NCBI GenBank assembly: GCA_029862745.1
Contig: JAOTWS010000004.1
Coordinates: 42,250-105,313 of the forward strand
Length of the DNA: 63,064 nt
From: Nitrosopumilus sp.
GTDB taxonomy: Archaea; Thermoproteota; Nitrososphaeria; Nitrososphaerales; Nitrosopumilaceae
Reading direction: 5' to 3'
Under the pieces are notes generated by a model. That model worked only from the letters and a program-made list of their open reading frames with translations. It made no database searches and was not told the origin of the DNA. This document shows, in pieces, positions 43,163-50,696 of the stretch (positions are counted from its first letter, which is position 1; each line of letters begins with the position of its first letter). Both the position numbers and the translations under genes were made by a program.

Positions 43163-43615
43163 TCATTTGATTGTGATTTTATATTTGCAAAGCAAGTCAA
43201 CAAATAACTTCAGATCTTTTTTGTGTTCCTTTTTTGCCTCGTTTGATTCCTTGAGCAAGTCTTTGTAGTCATAGTCTGAATGTGATTTCATTGATTCCAG
43301 ATTTACCTCGTTTTCTGAAATCCTTTTTTGGATTTGTTTGATCTTGTTTTCTCCGTATTCGATTATGGAGTTAATCTTCTGCATATGCTCGTCGGGACTT
43401 TGCTTTGAATTATCCTGCAGTTCAGTCATATTTGCAACTATTTCCTGGTTTTGCAGGATCTGATTCCATTCCTCAACAGTTAACGGATATTTTAGCATGC
43501 AAACTTCAGTCTCATCACGTATGTCTTTGTGCATGTATTCTGTAGTGTGTATTACCCTCTCTTCAGTCAATTTTGTTTTGTCAGCAGTATGTTCAAAAGT
43601 CATTATATTATACAA
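43163..43615 (-). CDS. Hypothetical coiled-coil protein
   Basis: A 150-residue charged protein; residues 75-150 are a long coiled coil (NKIKQIQKRISENEVNLESM, SNEAKKEHKKDLKL). The N-terminal part contains VCMLKYPLTVEEWNQILQNQE. The MYNIM start could instead be MTFEHT. No family recognised. Confidence 0.55.
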   Translation of the reverse strand: MYNIMTFEHTADKTKLTEERVIHTTEYMHKDIRDETEVCMLKYPLTVEEWNQILQNQEIVANMTELQDNSKQSPDEHMQKINSIIEYGENKIKQIQKRISENEVNLESMKSHSDYDYKDLLKESNEAKKEHKKDLKLFVDLLCKYKITIK

Positions 43616-43751
43616 TTATCCCCGATTTCTTTTGCTTTTTTTGCAACACATGAGGAGTATAATGTTTCATAGATCATCATACCAAACATCATTTACAAGT
43701 GTCAATTAACCATAATCCAAAAAGATATCTTCATGCTAGCGAAATGTTCCA

Positions 43752-43889
43752 TCATTTTTGTTGACTTGTTCTGATATCTTTTTTTAATTCGTCATAGGAT
43801 TTCAAATATTCTTTTTTCTTCAGATTCTCCGGAATTGTCTTGTTATTCTTGTTTACTTGTGGTTTTTTTTCTTTTTTTGATTTTGTCAT
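43752..43889 (-). CDS. 45-residue Lys-rich protein
   Basis: MTKSKKEKKPQVNKNNKT followed by IPENLKKKEYLKSYDELKKD. Very basic and disordered N-terminus, short helical C-terminus. Unknown function; perhaps nucleic-acid binding. Confidence 0.4.
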   Translation of the reverse strand: MTKSKKEKKPQVNKNNKTIPENLKKKEYLKSYDELKKDIRTSQQK

Positions 43890-44161
43890 AGTGTAAGTAT
43901 GCGAATCTAGCATATATCGTTGATCTATTTGTCATGAGTACATAATCTCTTGAATTAAGCTTGTTTAATGCAAATAGAGGACTATCAAACCGCATCAAGA
44001 AAGTTGAGAAAAAAACTAAGGACAAGTTAAAAAATATAGAATTGGAAACATAGTAGAAGAAAGATTTCCATCAGTAAATGGAATTTAAAACCAAGCAAAA
44101 CTAGATAGGAAAACCGACAAAAGAAAATCTCACAAATCTATTTAATGAAACTCAAAAGAAT

Positions 44162-44782
44162 CTATTGAAAGATTTCACTTATTCCATTTATCATAAACTG
44201 AATTGCAAAAGCGGCCAAAAAAATCGCAAAGACCCTGGTCACAATTAATGATCCACGTTTTCCCAGAATTTTGTTAATCGGTTCAGAAGATAGCAACACA
44301 AGATATGTTATTGCAGTTACAATCAGGATTGCAATAAAAGTCACCAGACCTCCAGATGATTGAAATGATATTAGCGCAATAGTCAATGCCCCTGGACCAG
44401 AAAGCAACGGAAATGCCAATGGCACTATCCCTTGCTCTTGGTCTATTTTGCCTCCACCCATTCTCCATTCGCCATGGGTCAGAAATTCAATGGCAACTAT
44501 GAATAACAGTACCCCTCCTGCTATCATGAAACTGGAGATTTGAATCTCGAAAATTGAGAGAATTTCATTTCCTGCAAATGCAAAGACTAGCAACAAAATT
44601 ACCACCACCAGAACGGTATTTTTGAAAAGTGATCTTTTCTTGCTCTTTTCCATATTTTTAGTCACGCCAATTGTAATTGGAATGGTTCCAATGGGGTCAA
44701 TCACCACAAAAAGGATGATGATCGTTCGGATTAGATCTATAGAAAAATTTTCTGGGATAAAAAACAGGTTCTCAAATGACAT
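44162..44782 (-). CDS. MarC-family membrane protein
   Basis: A 206-residue protein with six membrane helices and the MarC pattern FVVIDPIGTIPITIGVT near the start, PLAFPLLSGPGALT in the middle and a C-terminal helix FAIFLAAFAIQFMINGI. MarC proteins are small-molecule transporters of uncertain substrate, once linked to antibiotic resistance. Full family length. Confidence 0.9.
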   Translation of the reverse strand: MSFENLFFIPENFSIDLIRTIIILFVVIDPIGTIPITIGVTKNMEKSKKRSLFKNTVLVVVILLLVFAFAGNEILSIFEIQISSFMIAGGVLLFIVAIEFLTHGEWRMGGGKIDQEQGIVPLAFPLLSGPGALTIALISFQSSGGLVTFIAILIVTAITYLVLLSSEPINKILGKRGSLIVTRVFAIFLAAFAIQFMINGISEIFQ

Positions 44783-45058
44783 TCATTACTTACAATGCAA
44801 TCAAGTCTATAAAGCAACCAGCATTTCGTGTTGTGAGTTATCAAACCAATACAAAATAGTTCCAACCAGTTGGGATTTAGTAATAAAACGATGGTTTAAT
44901 CCGTATAGATTAAAGCAATATTCAACATTTTAAAACATATTTTTTAAATCCTTTTTATTTGCTATATCAGCATCAAGATCTATCTTGTCTTTGTGTCTTT
45001 AGATTTTGTCCTTAGAACATAACTGTACCACGGATAATATTTGCCATGATTTTGCGGT

Positions 45059-45448
45059 TTAACCGTTTTGCTCCAAATCTTTCAGAGTTTGAATTATCTC
45101 GTCTATTATTGATTCAACCTTTACAGTCGGTTCAGCAGAAATCAATACAAGATGATTGTTATTCATCGGAATCGTAATTATTGTAATATTCTTTCTTTTT
45201 GAGACGATATAGTCAAGAGGTCCCAAAGAGTCATCAAGATCCTTTTTCATGAACAACTCCAATGCATGCTCCATACACATCTTGTATTGGTTTATCTCTG
45301 CGATTGGAACAATTCCCTTTTTGTAATCGCCTACAACGAGATTACCCATGCTGTTTATGACTCCAACAAATCTAATTTCTGGAAAACTCAAAATGTACTT
45401 ACTTACAGATTCCCAATGAGGTGTTTTTTCAAATGTTAATTTTGACAT
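45059..45448 (-). CDS. DUF6659-like small protein 1
   Basis: About 129 residues from the ATG at 45448 (a TTG three bases earlier is also possible). Roadblock-like alpha/beta pattern: IRFVGVINSMGNLVVGDYKKG, HALELFMKK, ITIITIPMNNNHLVLISAEP. Soluble. Similar in plan to the proteins at 45556 and 49551. These appear thaumarchaea-specific; the DUF6659 name is from memory. Suspected partner of the cyclases nearby. Confidence 0.7.
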   Translation of the reverse strand: MSKLTFEKTPHWESVSKYILSFPEIRFVGVINSMGNLVVGDYKKGIVPIAEINQYKMCMEHALELFMKKDLDDSLGPLDYIVSKRKNITIITIPMNNNHLVLISAEPTVKVESIIDEIIQTLKDLEQNG

Positions 45449-45555
45449 CAAATTGTATATGGTTGTTGTTTGTATTAAGGCACGAAGCAGTTGTGTTTAA
45501 ACCAAACCAAATCAACTTCCAGTTACCTTAATGCCCACACTAACGGCATAGCTTT

Positions 45556-45963
45556 ATGCAACAACTAAAACTTGTAGATCAAGAAAAATTTCTGAACAGC
45601 ATCCTGAATATTTCGGGAAATATCAGATATGTTATGGTTTATGATTTGCAAGGAAATATAATCCATAAACGAATTATGGATGGGGTTTCTGATCATCTTA
45701 ATGATAAAGAAAACATAATTGCATTAAAACACACCATTGAATCATGGAATTTTAGAAATTCTGTTTCAGAAAAAATTGGAAATGCAAAGTATACTTTACA
45801 GGTATATGATAATCTGATGAGAGTAATTTTGCCATTTGGTAGTAAAATACTTCTGATTGTTACCTTAGATAATACAGGCAAACCAAATGAGATTATCGAC
45901 CGTATTCAGACAATATTGTCTGGTGGGAATACTAAATCAAAAGGAGGCGAAAAGAAGTTTTGA
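45556..45963 (+). CDS. DUF6659-like small protein 2
   Basis: A 135-residue protein with the same plan as its neighbour: IRYVMVYDLQGNIIHKRIMDG, ALKHTIESWNFRNS, RVILPFGSKILLIVTLDN. The middle SEKIGNAKYTLQ matches SEKIGDGKYAMA in the protein at 49551, so these two are closest. Its stop overlaps a following TTG-start membrane ORF. Confidence 0.7.
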   Translation: MQQLKLVDQEKFLNSILNISGNIRYVMVYDLQGNIIHKRIMDGVSDHLNDKENIIALKHTIESWNFRNSVSEKIGNAKYTLQVYDNLMRVILPFGSKILLIVTLDNTGKPNEIIDRIQTILSGGNTKSKGGEKKF

Positions 45964-46064
45964 AATTAAAACAGCTCAGCATACCCAGACATGAAAAAAC
46001 ATACTATGCGTTTGTACTAGGATTATTGGCAATTGCCATCACAATGGCACTAGTAAACCAATAA
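45960..46064 (+). CDS. 34-residue membrane microprotein
   Basis: TTG start overlapping the stop of the DUF6659-like gene (TTGA). Basic N-terminus KLKQLSIPRHEK, then one helix YAFVLGLLAIAITMALVN. AAGGAGG lies about twelve bases upstream. Coupled translation is likely; function unknown. Confidence 0.45.
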   Translation: MKLKQLSIPRHEKTYYAFVLGLLAIAITMALVNQ

Positions 46065-46096
46065 TTTCCATTTTTTTCATACACGTAAAATCAATC

Positions 46097-46282
46097 ATGG
46101 CAGGATATCTGGGGGATAAATTGAATATGGTTGCTCATCACTTGGCGATGATGAAACCTGAATGTAAAATCTACTATGTAAAAAAAGTAGATAGAGTTTA
46201 CTTTGTTCCAGACACATTGGATCAATCAATAAGAGAAAAATTTGTTACATGCAAATACTGTAATAGTGGTATACCAATCTAA
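46097..46282 (+). CDS. Hypothetical 61-residue protein
   Basis: MAGYLGDKLNMVAHHLAMMKPE ... VDRVYFVPDTLDQSIREKFVTCKYCNSGIPI. One C-x2-C near the end plus two His in the N-terminal helix might form a metal site. Own upstream promoter region. Unknown. Confidence 0.5.
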   Translation: MAGYLGDKLNMVAHHLAMMKPECKIYYVKKVDRVYFVPDTLDQSIREKFVTCKYCNSGIPI

Positions 46283-46364
46283 CTAAGACAAATTTTGTAA
46301 TGGGTGAAATTATGATTCTGTATATCTTGAGTTTGTTGTATGCCAACATTACTTTAGGAAACCA

Positions 46365-46460
46365 TATAAGCAATATTGACGTAATGTAAGTAACGTAGTG
46401 GTGTGAGTTTGCATATCTGCAAAGAAGGACTGAATTAACTACTCAGCTACGTATTGTGTG
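46365..46460. ncRNA. Repeated ~95-nt element, copy B (possible RNA or regulatory repeat)
   Basis: Partner of 42511-42609. Here the fold is convincing: ACGTAG pairs with CTACGT outside, TGAG with CTCA inside, and TTTGCA-TATC-TGCAAA forms a 6-bp hairpin. TATA-like CATATAAG lies about 25 bases before GACGTAATG, compatible with rightward transcription. The outer stem is poorly kept in copy A, so RNA identity is uncertain. Confidence 0.4.
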
Positions 46461-46497
46461 ATGACTGATACTCTAATAATAATAAAACAGGAAAACA

Positions 46498-47292
46498 TTA
46501 TTCTTTTTTGTAGGCAAAAACACGGTAAATTTCACGAGAGTCTTTTGATGTGTACGCCCAATCACTCAAGCTGTCAGTGGTATCTTCAAACATTTCTTGT
46601 ATACTTGGATGCAGTCTGTCATGGATGTTCTTTCCCACAACAATCTGGTTTGGTTGTGCAAGTCCCTGGACCTTTGCTGCCATGTTCATAGATGGCCCTA
46701 GCAGGTCAACAAGTGACTTTTTTTCATCTGAGCCATATTGTACCACAGTATTTGCACCAAAATCAATTCCAATCTTTATGGCAAGTTTAGGTAAACCCGT
46801 ATCTTCCTCACCTAGAATTTTATTGATACCATCCTTTACCACTCTTAACATTGATTCAGCGCAACCAGCAGCATCATCTGCTGCTTGAAGGGAGCTTCCC
46901 TTGCCAACAAAATATCCGATAACTGCATCTCCGGAAAACTTTAGCACAAATCCTCCACACTGACTAATCACATATGACATCTCCTGAACAAAAGAACTGA
47001 TAACAGTTGAGAGTTTTTCAGGTGGTAATCTTAGACTCATTTTCGTTGAACCGACAAGATCAACATAGATTACTGCCATTTCGACTTGCTCATACACATG
47101 TTTTCTTAGAAACTCTTCAGAAGCATCAACAATTTTTGAATATCTGTAACCATTTTTCAGAGAATCATGTATGCGCTTTTGAACTTCTTTTATCAGGGTT
47201 TCAGAGTCTAGGGTTTTATTCTCTGATTTGCCTAAGAGCATATCTACAATGCTGTGTGGTTTATCATCGTCTTTTTTTGAGCTTGAAGACAC
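46498..47292 (-). CDS. Class III adenylate/guanylate cyclase, paralog 2
   Basis: A 264-residue soluble cyclase very like 41153-41944. Metal Asp residues in YVDLVGSTKMS and KFSGDAVIGYF; PSMNMAAKVQ again has Lys where Arg is usual. The first 55 residues (VDMLLGKSENKTLDSETLIKEV) are a shared N-terminal extension. It sits near DUF6659-like genes and the copy B element, mirroring the other cyclase locus. Confidence 0.8.
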   Translation of the reverse strand: MSSSSKKDDDKPHSIVDMLLGKSENKTLDSETLIKEVQKRIHDSLKNGYRYSKIVDASEEFLRKHVYEQVEMAVIYVDLVGSTKMSLRLPPEKLSTVISSFVQEMSYVISQCGGFVLKFSGDAVIGYFVGKGSSLQAADDAAGCAESMLRVVKDGINKILGEEDTGLPKLAIKIGIDFGANTVVQYGSDEKKSLVDLLGPSMNMAAKVQGLAQPNQIVVGKNIHDRLHPSIQEMFEDTTDSLSDWAYTSKDSREIYRVFAYKKE

Positions 47293-47549
47293 ATTTTCAG
47301 ATAAGAAATGTAGAAATTTATATTTTTATTATGTAATGGAAAATTCAAAGGAATCAGATTATTATCTAATGATTTATTGTTTATGGTGGTGGTGTTGTAT
47401 CTTCTTACAAAATAATTAGCAGATAACATTTTTTATCATAGGTTTTAAAAATGCAATTTGTTTTGTATTTTTCCAATTTGGTATTGGATTGAGAAATTCT
47501 TTTTTCTGCTTAAATAATTTCAAACTATTTTTGATGGCATACTCTAAGA

Positions 47550-47780
47550 CTATTTTGAGAATTCAACTACCAGGTTAATCTGTTCATTAAATTTTTGTCT
47601 ATATTTTGATAGTTTTGGTTTTGTTCTTAGCATCATTTTACAGCAAGGGCAATATTGTCCATCCCGTCTAACAAAGATTTCACATACATTTTGCATCTTT
47701 TCTGACCCGAAGGTGCATTAGGATAATGTTGTATTCCCCCACTTGATCTTGTATCTATTGCATATCTCTTTGCAAATCAT
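47550..47780 (-). pseudogene. Broken CPCC zinc protein gene
   Basis: Frame one gives MICKEICNRYKIKWG, hits a stop, and resumes with VCEIFVRRDGQYCPCCKMML. The missing middle is read in another frame as HYPNAPSGQKRCK. The pieces together match the family order GIC-RY, SGQKRC, C-x-F, DG--CPCC, LR. Two compensating frameshifts therefore interrupt an otherwise complete gene. It is the last member of the array and its start lies in a 17-bp tandem repeat. Confidence 0.75.
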
Positions 47781-47821
47781 TTTACTTTGCAAACCATTTT
47801 ACTTTACAAATCATTTTACTT
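47771..47821. repeat. Three tandem 17-bp repeats
   Basis: TGCAAATCATTTTACTT, TGCAAACCATTTTACTT and TACAAATCATTTTACTT follow one another without gaps between the broken and the intact CPCC genes, covering the last codons of one and the first of the other. Probably slippage products. Confidence 0.9.
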
Positions 47822-48037
47822 TCCAGCCCTTAGTGCAATTTTTTCTTTCAGTCTTTCTTTGTAGAGTCTATTTCTAGACTGTAGTCTTAGTCTGCAGCCA
47901 CAGCACGGACACCAAAAACCATCCCAGTTCAGAAATACAGTGCATGAATTGCATCTTTTCTGACCTGAAGCATAGCGACCCTCTTTAGGCTTTATTGCCT
48001 TGTGTCTAGTGCATATGCCTTTACAATGAAATGACAT
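47816..48037 (-). CDS. Small CPCC zinc protein, array member 3
   Basis: 73 residues from the ATG at 48037, chosen because GGAGGAGGTG lies just upstream; the longer frame only adds a Lys/Glu run. Pattern: HCKGICTRHK, YASGQKRCNSCTVFL, DGFWCPCCGCRLRL. All three Cys pairs intact, basic C-terminus. Probably a zinc-binding nucleic-acid or regulatory protein. Confidence 0.75.
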   Translation of the reverse strand: MSFHCKGICTRHKAIKPKEGRYASGQKRCNSCTVFLNWDGFWCPCCGCRLRLQSRNRLYKERLKEKIALRAGK

Positions 48038-48233
48038 AAACACCTCCTCCTCTTTCTTCTTCTTCTTCTTCTCCATCATGTATGAAGAATTTCTCTAGTC
48101 GTGTTTTTGAAATATTATCATAAACACCAAAACTCGTTTTAGATTTTAGCATGCAAACATCTATGCCATTAGAGAAATCTATATGATAAATACTCAAAAC
48201 AGTGGCGGCATTTTTTATTTTTTTTAAAATCAT
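48021..48233 (-). CDS. Possible 70-residue ORF inside the CPCC array
   Basis: ATG overlaps the stop of the CPCC gene upstream (ATGA), which favours coupled translation. The body (IKNAATVLSIYHIDFSNG, VCMLKSKTSFGVYD) is unrecognised and the tail is a Glu/Gly run that overlaps the ribosome site and start of the next gene. May be only spacer. Confidence 0.3.
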   Translation of the reverse strand: MILKKIKNAATVLSIYHIDFSNGIDVCMLKSKTSFGVYDNISKTRLEKFFIHDGEEEEEERGGGVYVISL

Positions 48234-48442
48234 AGTTTATTTGCCAACATTTTGTTTTTGCCAGTTTTTGTTTTGACTGATCTAGGTCGTGTTCTTAATA
48301 TTATACCACAACAAGGACAAGAGAAACCATCCCAGTTTACAAATAATTCACATACATTGCATCTTTTCTGTCCTGAAGCATATCTGAATTGGCTTGATGT
48401 CCACTTTGCCTTGTATTTGTGACAAATTCCTCTACACGCCAT
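48230..48442 (-). CDS. Small CPCC zinc protein, array member 2
   Basis: 70 residues: ACRGICHKYKAK, RYASGQKRCNVCELFV, DGFSCPCCGIILRTRPR, then a Lys-rich tail. AAAGGAGAT lies about nine bases before the ATG, which sits inside the end of the upstream gene (overlap of 11 bases). Closely matches member 1 in the central motif. Confidence 0.78.
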   Translation of the reverse strand: MACRGICHKYKAKWTSSQFRYASGQKRCNVCELFVNWDGFSCPCCGIILRTRPRSVKTKTGKNKMLANKL

Positions 48443-48671
48443 TTATGGAGATCTCCTTTTTTGCAGATTTTGAATGGAGGAATTTTTCTTTGTATTTTGA
48501 ACTACGTGGTGCTAATCTTAGTCTGTTGTTGCAGCATGGACATCTCAACCCATCCCAAAAAAGAAATACACCACAAGAGTTGCACCGCTTCTGACCTGCT
48601 GTGTACCGTGTTGTGTTTCCAGGCATTAAGGCCTTGTATTTAATGCAAACATGATTACATGAAACACTCAA
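48432..48671 (-). CDS. Small CPCC zinc protein, array member 1
   Basis: 79 residues: SCNHVCIKYKAL, RYTAGQKRCNSCGVFL, DGLRCPCCNNRLRLAPR, with a Lys/Ser tail. First gene of the array; overlaps the next by 11 bases. The Trp-Asp-Gly before CPCC is shared by the array members. Confidence 0.78.
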   Translation of the reverse strand: MSVSCNHVCIKYKALMPGNTTRYTAGQKRCNSCGVFLFWDGLRCPCCNNRLRLAPRSSKYKEKFLHSKSAKKEISINGV

Positions 48672-48719
48672 TACAAAAAATCCTCACAATAGTTTTGTTT
48701 TGATCTACATCCAATCAAC

Positions 48720-49247
48720 TCAATGCCTCAACTCATAAAGATCTCTGGATAAAGCATAGATGTCATTCTTCTCTGCCATATTTTTTTGTAGTAAATTCAC
48801 ATTTTTTTGCAAAGTCTTTTTGGATACAGGTAAATCAATATCTGAAAGGAAACATCTTTTTATTTTACATGCAAGAAATATGGAAGCACATGCAACACCA
48901 AGTTTGTTTTTTGGAATATAGTTTGTATTTTCAAATGTTGTAATGACTAAAATTTTTGCCAACTTGCAAACATGTTGATTGATGTTCAACTTTGTTCCAA
49001 TTGATTCTATATCGTTTAATACATTTGGGATAAACTCATAATTGTGAAGATCAATTTGTAATTTTCCAGTTACAAGGTTTATCTGAGTTGCACATTTGTA
49101 ACAATACCGCTTTGTCGTAGTTGACGTTGCAATGACATCATTTTCCTTAAAATTACAAAGACATTTTGCACAGTTAGCCATACCCTGATTTTGGAATTTA
49201 GTCAAGTTACCCTTGGTTAGAACATAGACTTGTTTGGAATGTGACAA
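48720..49247 (-). CDS. Zinc ribbon fused to a single cyclin repeat (small TFB-like protein)
   Basis: 175 residues. Zinc ribbon with C26-x2-C29 and C49-x2-C52 (GMANCAKCLCNFKEND, KRYCYKCATQI), then a cyclin-like repeat at about 76-160 (IESIGTKLNI, LGVACASIFLACKI, VSKKTLQKNVNLLQKNM), the helix pattern of a TFB core repeat. It could act as a transcription-factor mimic or regulator. Its ribbon is homologous to the stand-alone protein at 50175. A palindrome TTACCA-N5-TGGTAA lies about 75 bases upstream. Confidence 0.7.
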   Translation of the reverse strand: MSHSKQVYVLTKGNLTKFQNQGMANCAKCLCNFKENDVIATSTTTKRYCYKCATQINLVTGKLQIDLHNYEFIPNVLNDIESIGTKLNINQHVCKLAKILVITTFENTNYIPKNKLGVACASIFLACKIKRCFLSDIDLPVSKKTLQKNVNLLQKNMAEKNDIYALSRDLYELRH

Positions 49248-49317
49248 TCTCTTGCGAAACTTACCTCAAAATACTATCATCATCATCATTGAAAACCTTT
49301 TTTGCTTAGAAAATTAT

Positions 49318-49334
49318 TTACCAATGAATGGTAA
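49318..49334. promoter_or_regulatory. Operator-like palindrome TTACCA-N5-TGGTAA
   Basis: Perfect 6-bp arms with centre ATGAA, upstream of the zinc-ribbon/cyclin gene (start 49247). Same arm sequence and spacer length as the site at 50051-50075, upstream of the paralogous zinc ribbon gene. Confidence 0.6.
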
Positions 49335-49550
49335 TGATTGTCAATTCTGATGATCTAATTTTATTAGTCATGAGGGTGTAAAGGTTGGGAAAAATGATCT
49401 TGCAGATATCTAATAGTTTTTCTTCGAAATTTTTGGAAGAAATAGTTTGCATGTCATATAGAACAAAAATAAAGAATTATCAAACAATGATGTGATTAGC
49501 TGATTGATTGAACTCTTGGCAAAAAAAGCACACCCTATGTTACCTAGATC

Positions 49551-49931
49551 TTACTTGTTTTTCTCATGTGCTTCTTTGAGTTTTAGTACATCCTCAATAA
49601 AAGAGTCATTGATTTCTGGCTCAGTTGTGATATACAACAAATGTGCATAGTTCAGAGGAATGGTGAATCGTTTTATCTTGCCATATTTTGCCATTGCATA
49701 TTTTCCATCACCAATTTTTTCAGAAAACTCGCTTCTAAGAAACCATGAATCAAGTGCATGCTGTATTGATTTTTTCTGCTCTGTCTCACTCAGATGATTT
49801 TTGATGCCTTCTCTTTGACCACCAAACACAACCGTTCCTGACTTGTCAAGTATGGTCACAAACCTTGTCTTTTCATCAAGATTCATGATAGAGTTGTAAA
49901 GGGTATAGTAATCTTTGATATTTGAAATCAC
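49551..49931 (-). CDS. DUF6659-like small protein 3
   Basis: A 126-residue protein: RFVTILDKSGTVVFGGQREG, HALDSWFLRSEFSEKIGDGKY, FTIPLNYAHLLYITTEPE. Same fold plan as the proteins at 45059 and 45556. Divergent from the operator and zinc-ribbon gene at 50175. Possible small signalling or scaffold protein; no membrane segment. Confidence 0.7.
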   Translation of the reverse strand: MISNIKDYYTLYNSIMNLDEKTRFVTILDKSGTVVFGGQREGIKNHLSETEQKKSIQHALDSWFLRSEFSEKIGDGKYAMAKYGKIKRFTIPLNYAHLLYITTEPEINDSFIEDVLKLKEAHEKNK

Positions 49932-50050
49932 AAAATATCATTTATTTTGTATCTTAAATAATTTTTATAAATTAATTTTCAAATAAATCAGGTACATCAG
50001 GTTTGTCTAAAAATATTATTTTAAAATATATCTGAAATTATCTATTGCCA

Positions 50051-50075
50051 ATAATTACCATATATTGGTAATTAT
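50051..50075. promoter_or_regulatory. 25-bp operator-like palindrome ATAATTACCA-N5-TGGTAATTAT
   Basis: Perfect 10-bp arms around TATAT, in the divergent gap between 49931 and 50175. It contains the shorter palindrome found upstream of the zinc-ribbon/cyclin gene. Strong candidate binding site of one of these two regulators. Confidence 0.7.
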
Positions 50076-50174
50076 CATCAAACATGCCAATCCACAACAT
50101 GTTTTTCAACTAGTATAAGTTACGGATTAGGAGAATATCTCAACTAGTTAGAAAAAATATGGAGGAAAAATTGA

Positions 50175-50357
50175 TTGTCAAAACAAAGTAGAAGAAAGAT
50201 CAAAGTAAAAAAGAACATACTTGCAAACCTAAAAAGATCTGGTTTGGCTACATGTGCTGTTTGTGAAAGAGATTTTGAAGAAAATGACACAATAGTTGCC
50301 AATTCAATAAGAAAGCGTTACTGTATGGATTGTGCAATCAAAATCAATATATTCTAA
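50175..50357 (+). CDS. Stand-alone zinc ribbon related to the cyclin fusion
   Basis: 60 residues, TTG start. A basic N-terminus (SKQSRRKIKVKKN) is followed by GLATCAVCERDFEEND and RKRYCMDCAIKINIF; C27, C30, C50 and C53 align with the ribbon of the protein at 48720. It lacks the cyclin part. It may bind DNA at the shared palindrome or compete with the fused protein. Confidence 0.7.
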   Translation: MSKQSRRKIKVKKNILANLKRSGLATCAVCERDFEENDTIVANSIRKRYCMDCAIKINIF

Positions 50358-50513
50358 AAAAAAGTTAGAATTTTTTAAATTCTTTACTCAAAACTGGTTA
50401 ATAAAAAAAATAATTGACTTGTTTGTATGTGAGTAGCATTTGTAAGTACTTTGGATGGGTTGTAGTAGGAGGGGAGAAAATAGTGGGATCAAGCCCACAA
50501 TAATTAAAGGAAT

Positions 50514-50594
50514 CTAGTCCTCGTAAAAAATCCAGGACAATCCCTGTACTTCTTCCCAGCTACTTGATTTGTTTTGATTAGGTTCATTGCTCAT
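50514..50594 (-). CDS. GLSWIF microprotein, copy 1
   Basis: 26 residues with a polar N-terminus (MSNEPNQNKSSS) and core SWEEVQGLSWIFYED. The core matches the protein at 58418-58498 at 9 of 11 positions while the flanks differ, which shows selection on the peptide. A TATA-like TTTTATTC lies about 25 bases upstream of the ATG, so the transcript is leaderless. It is divergent from the structured RNA block at 50697. Acidic, amphipathic, no metal motif. Confidence 0.7.
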   Translation of the reverse strand: MSNEPNQNKSSSWEEVQGLSWIFYED

Positions 50595-50696
50595 GGTATT
50601 GTATTGGTACAATTTGAATAAAAGCAAAACGAATGATTCGTTCATCTCATTCATCAGGTTATTTGTATGAACTAATAACTTACAAAAGATAATTTG

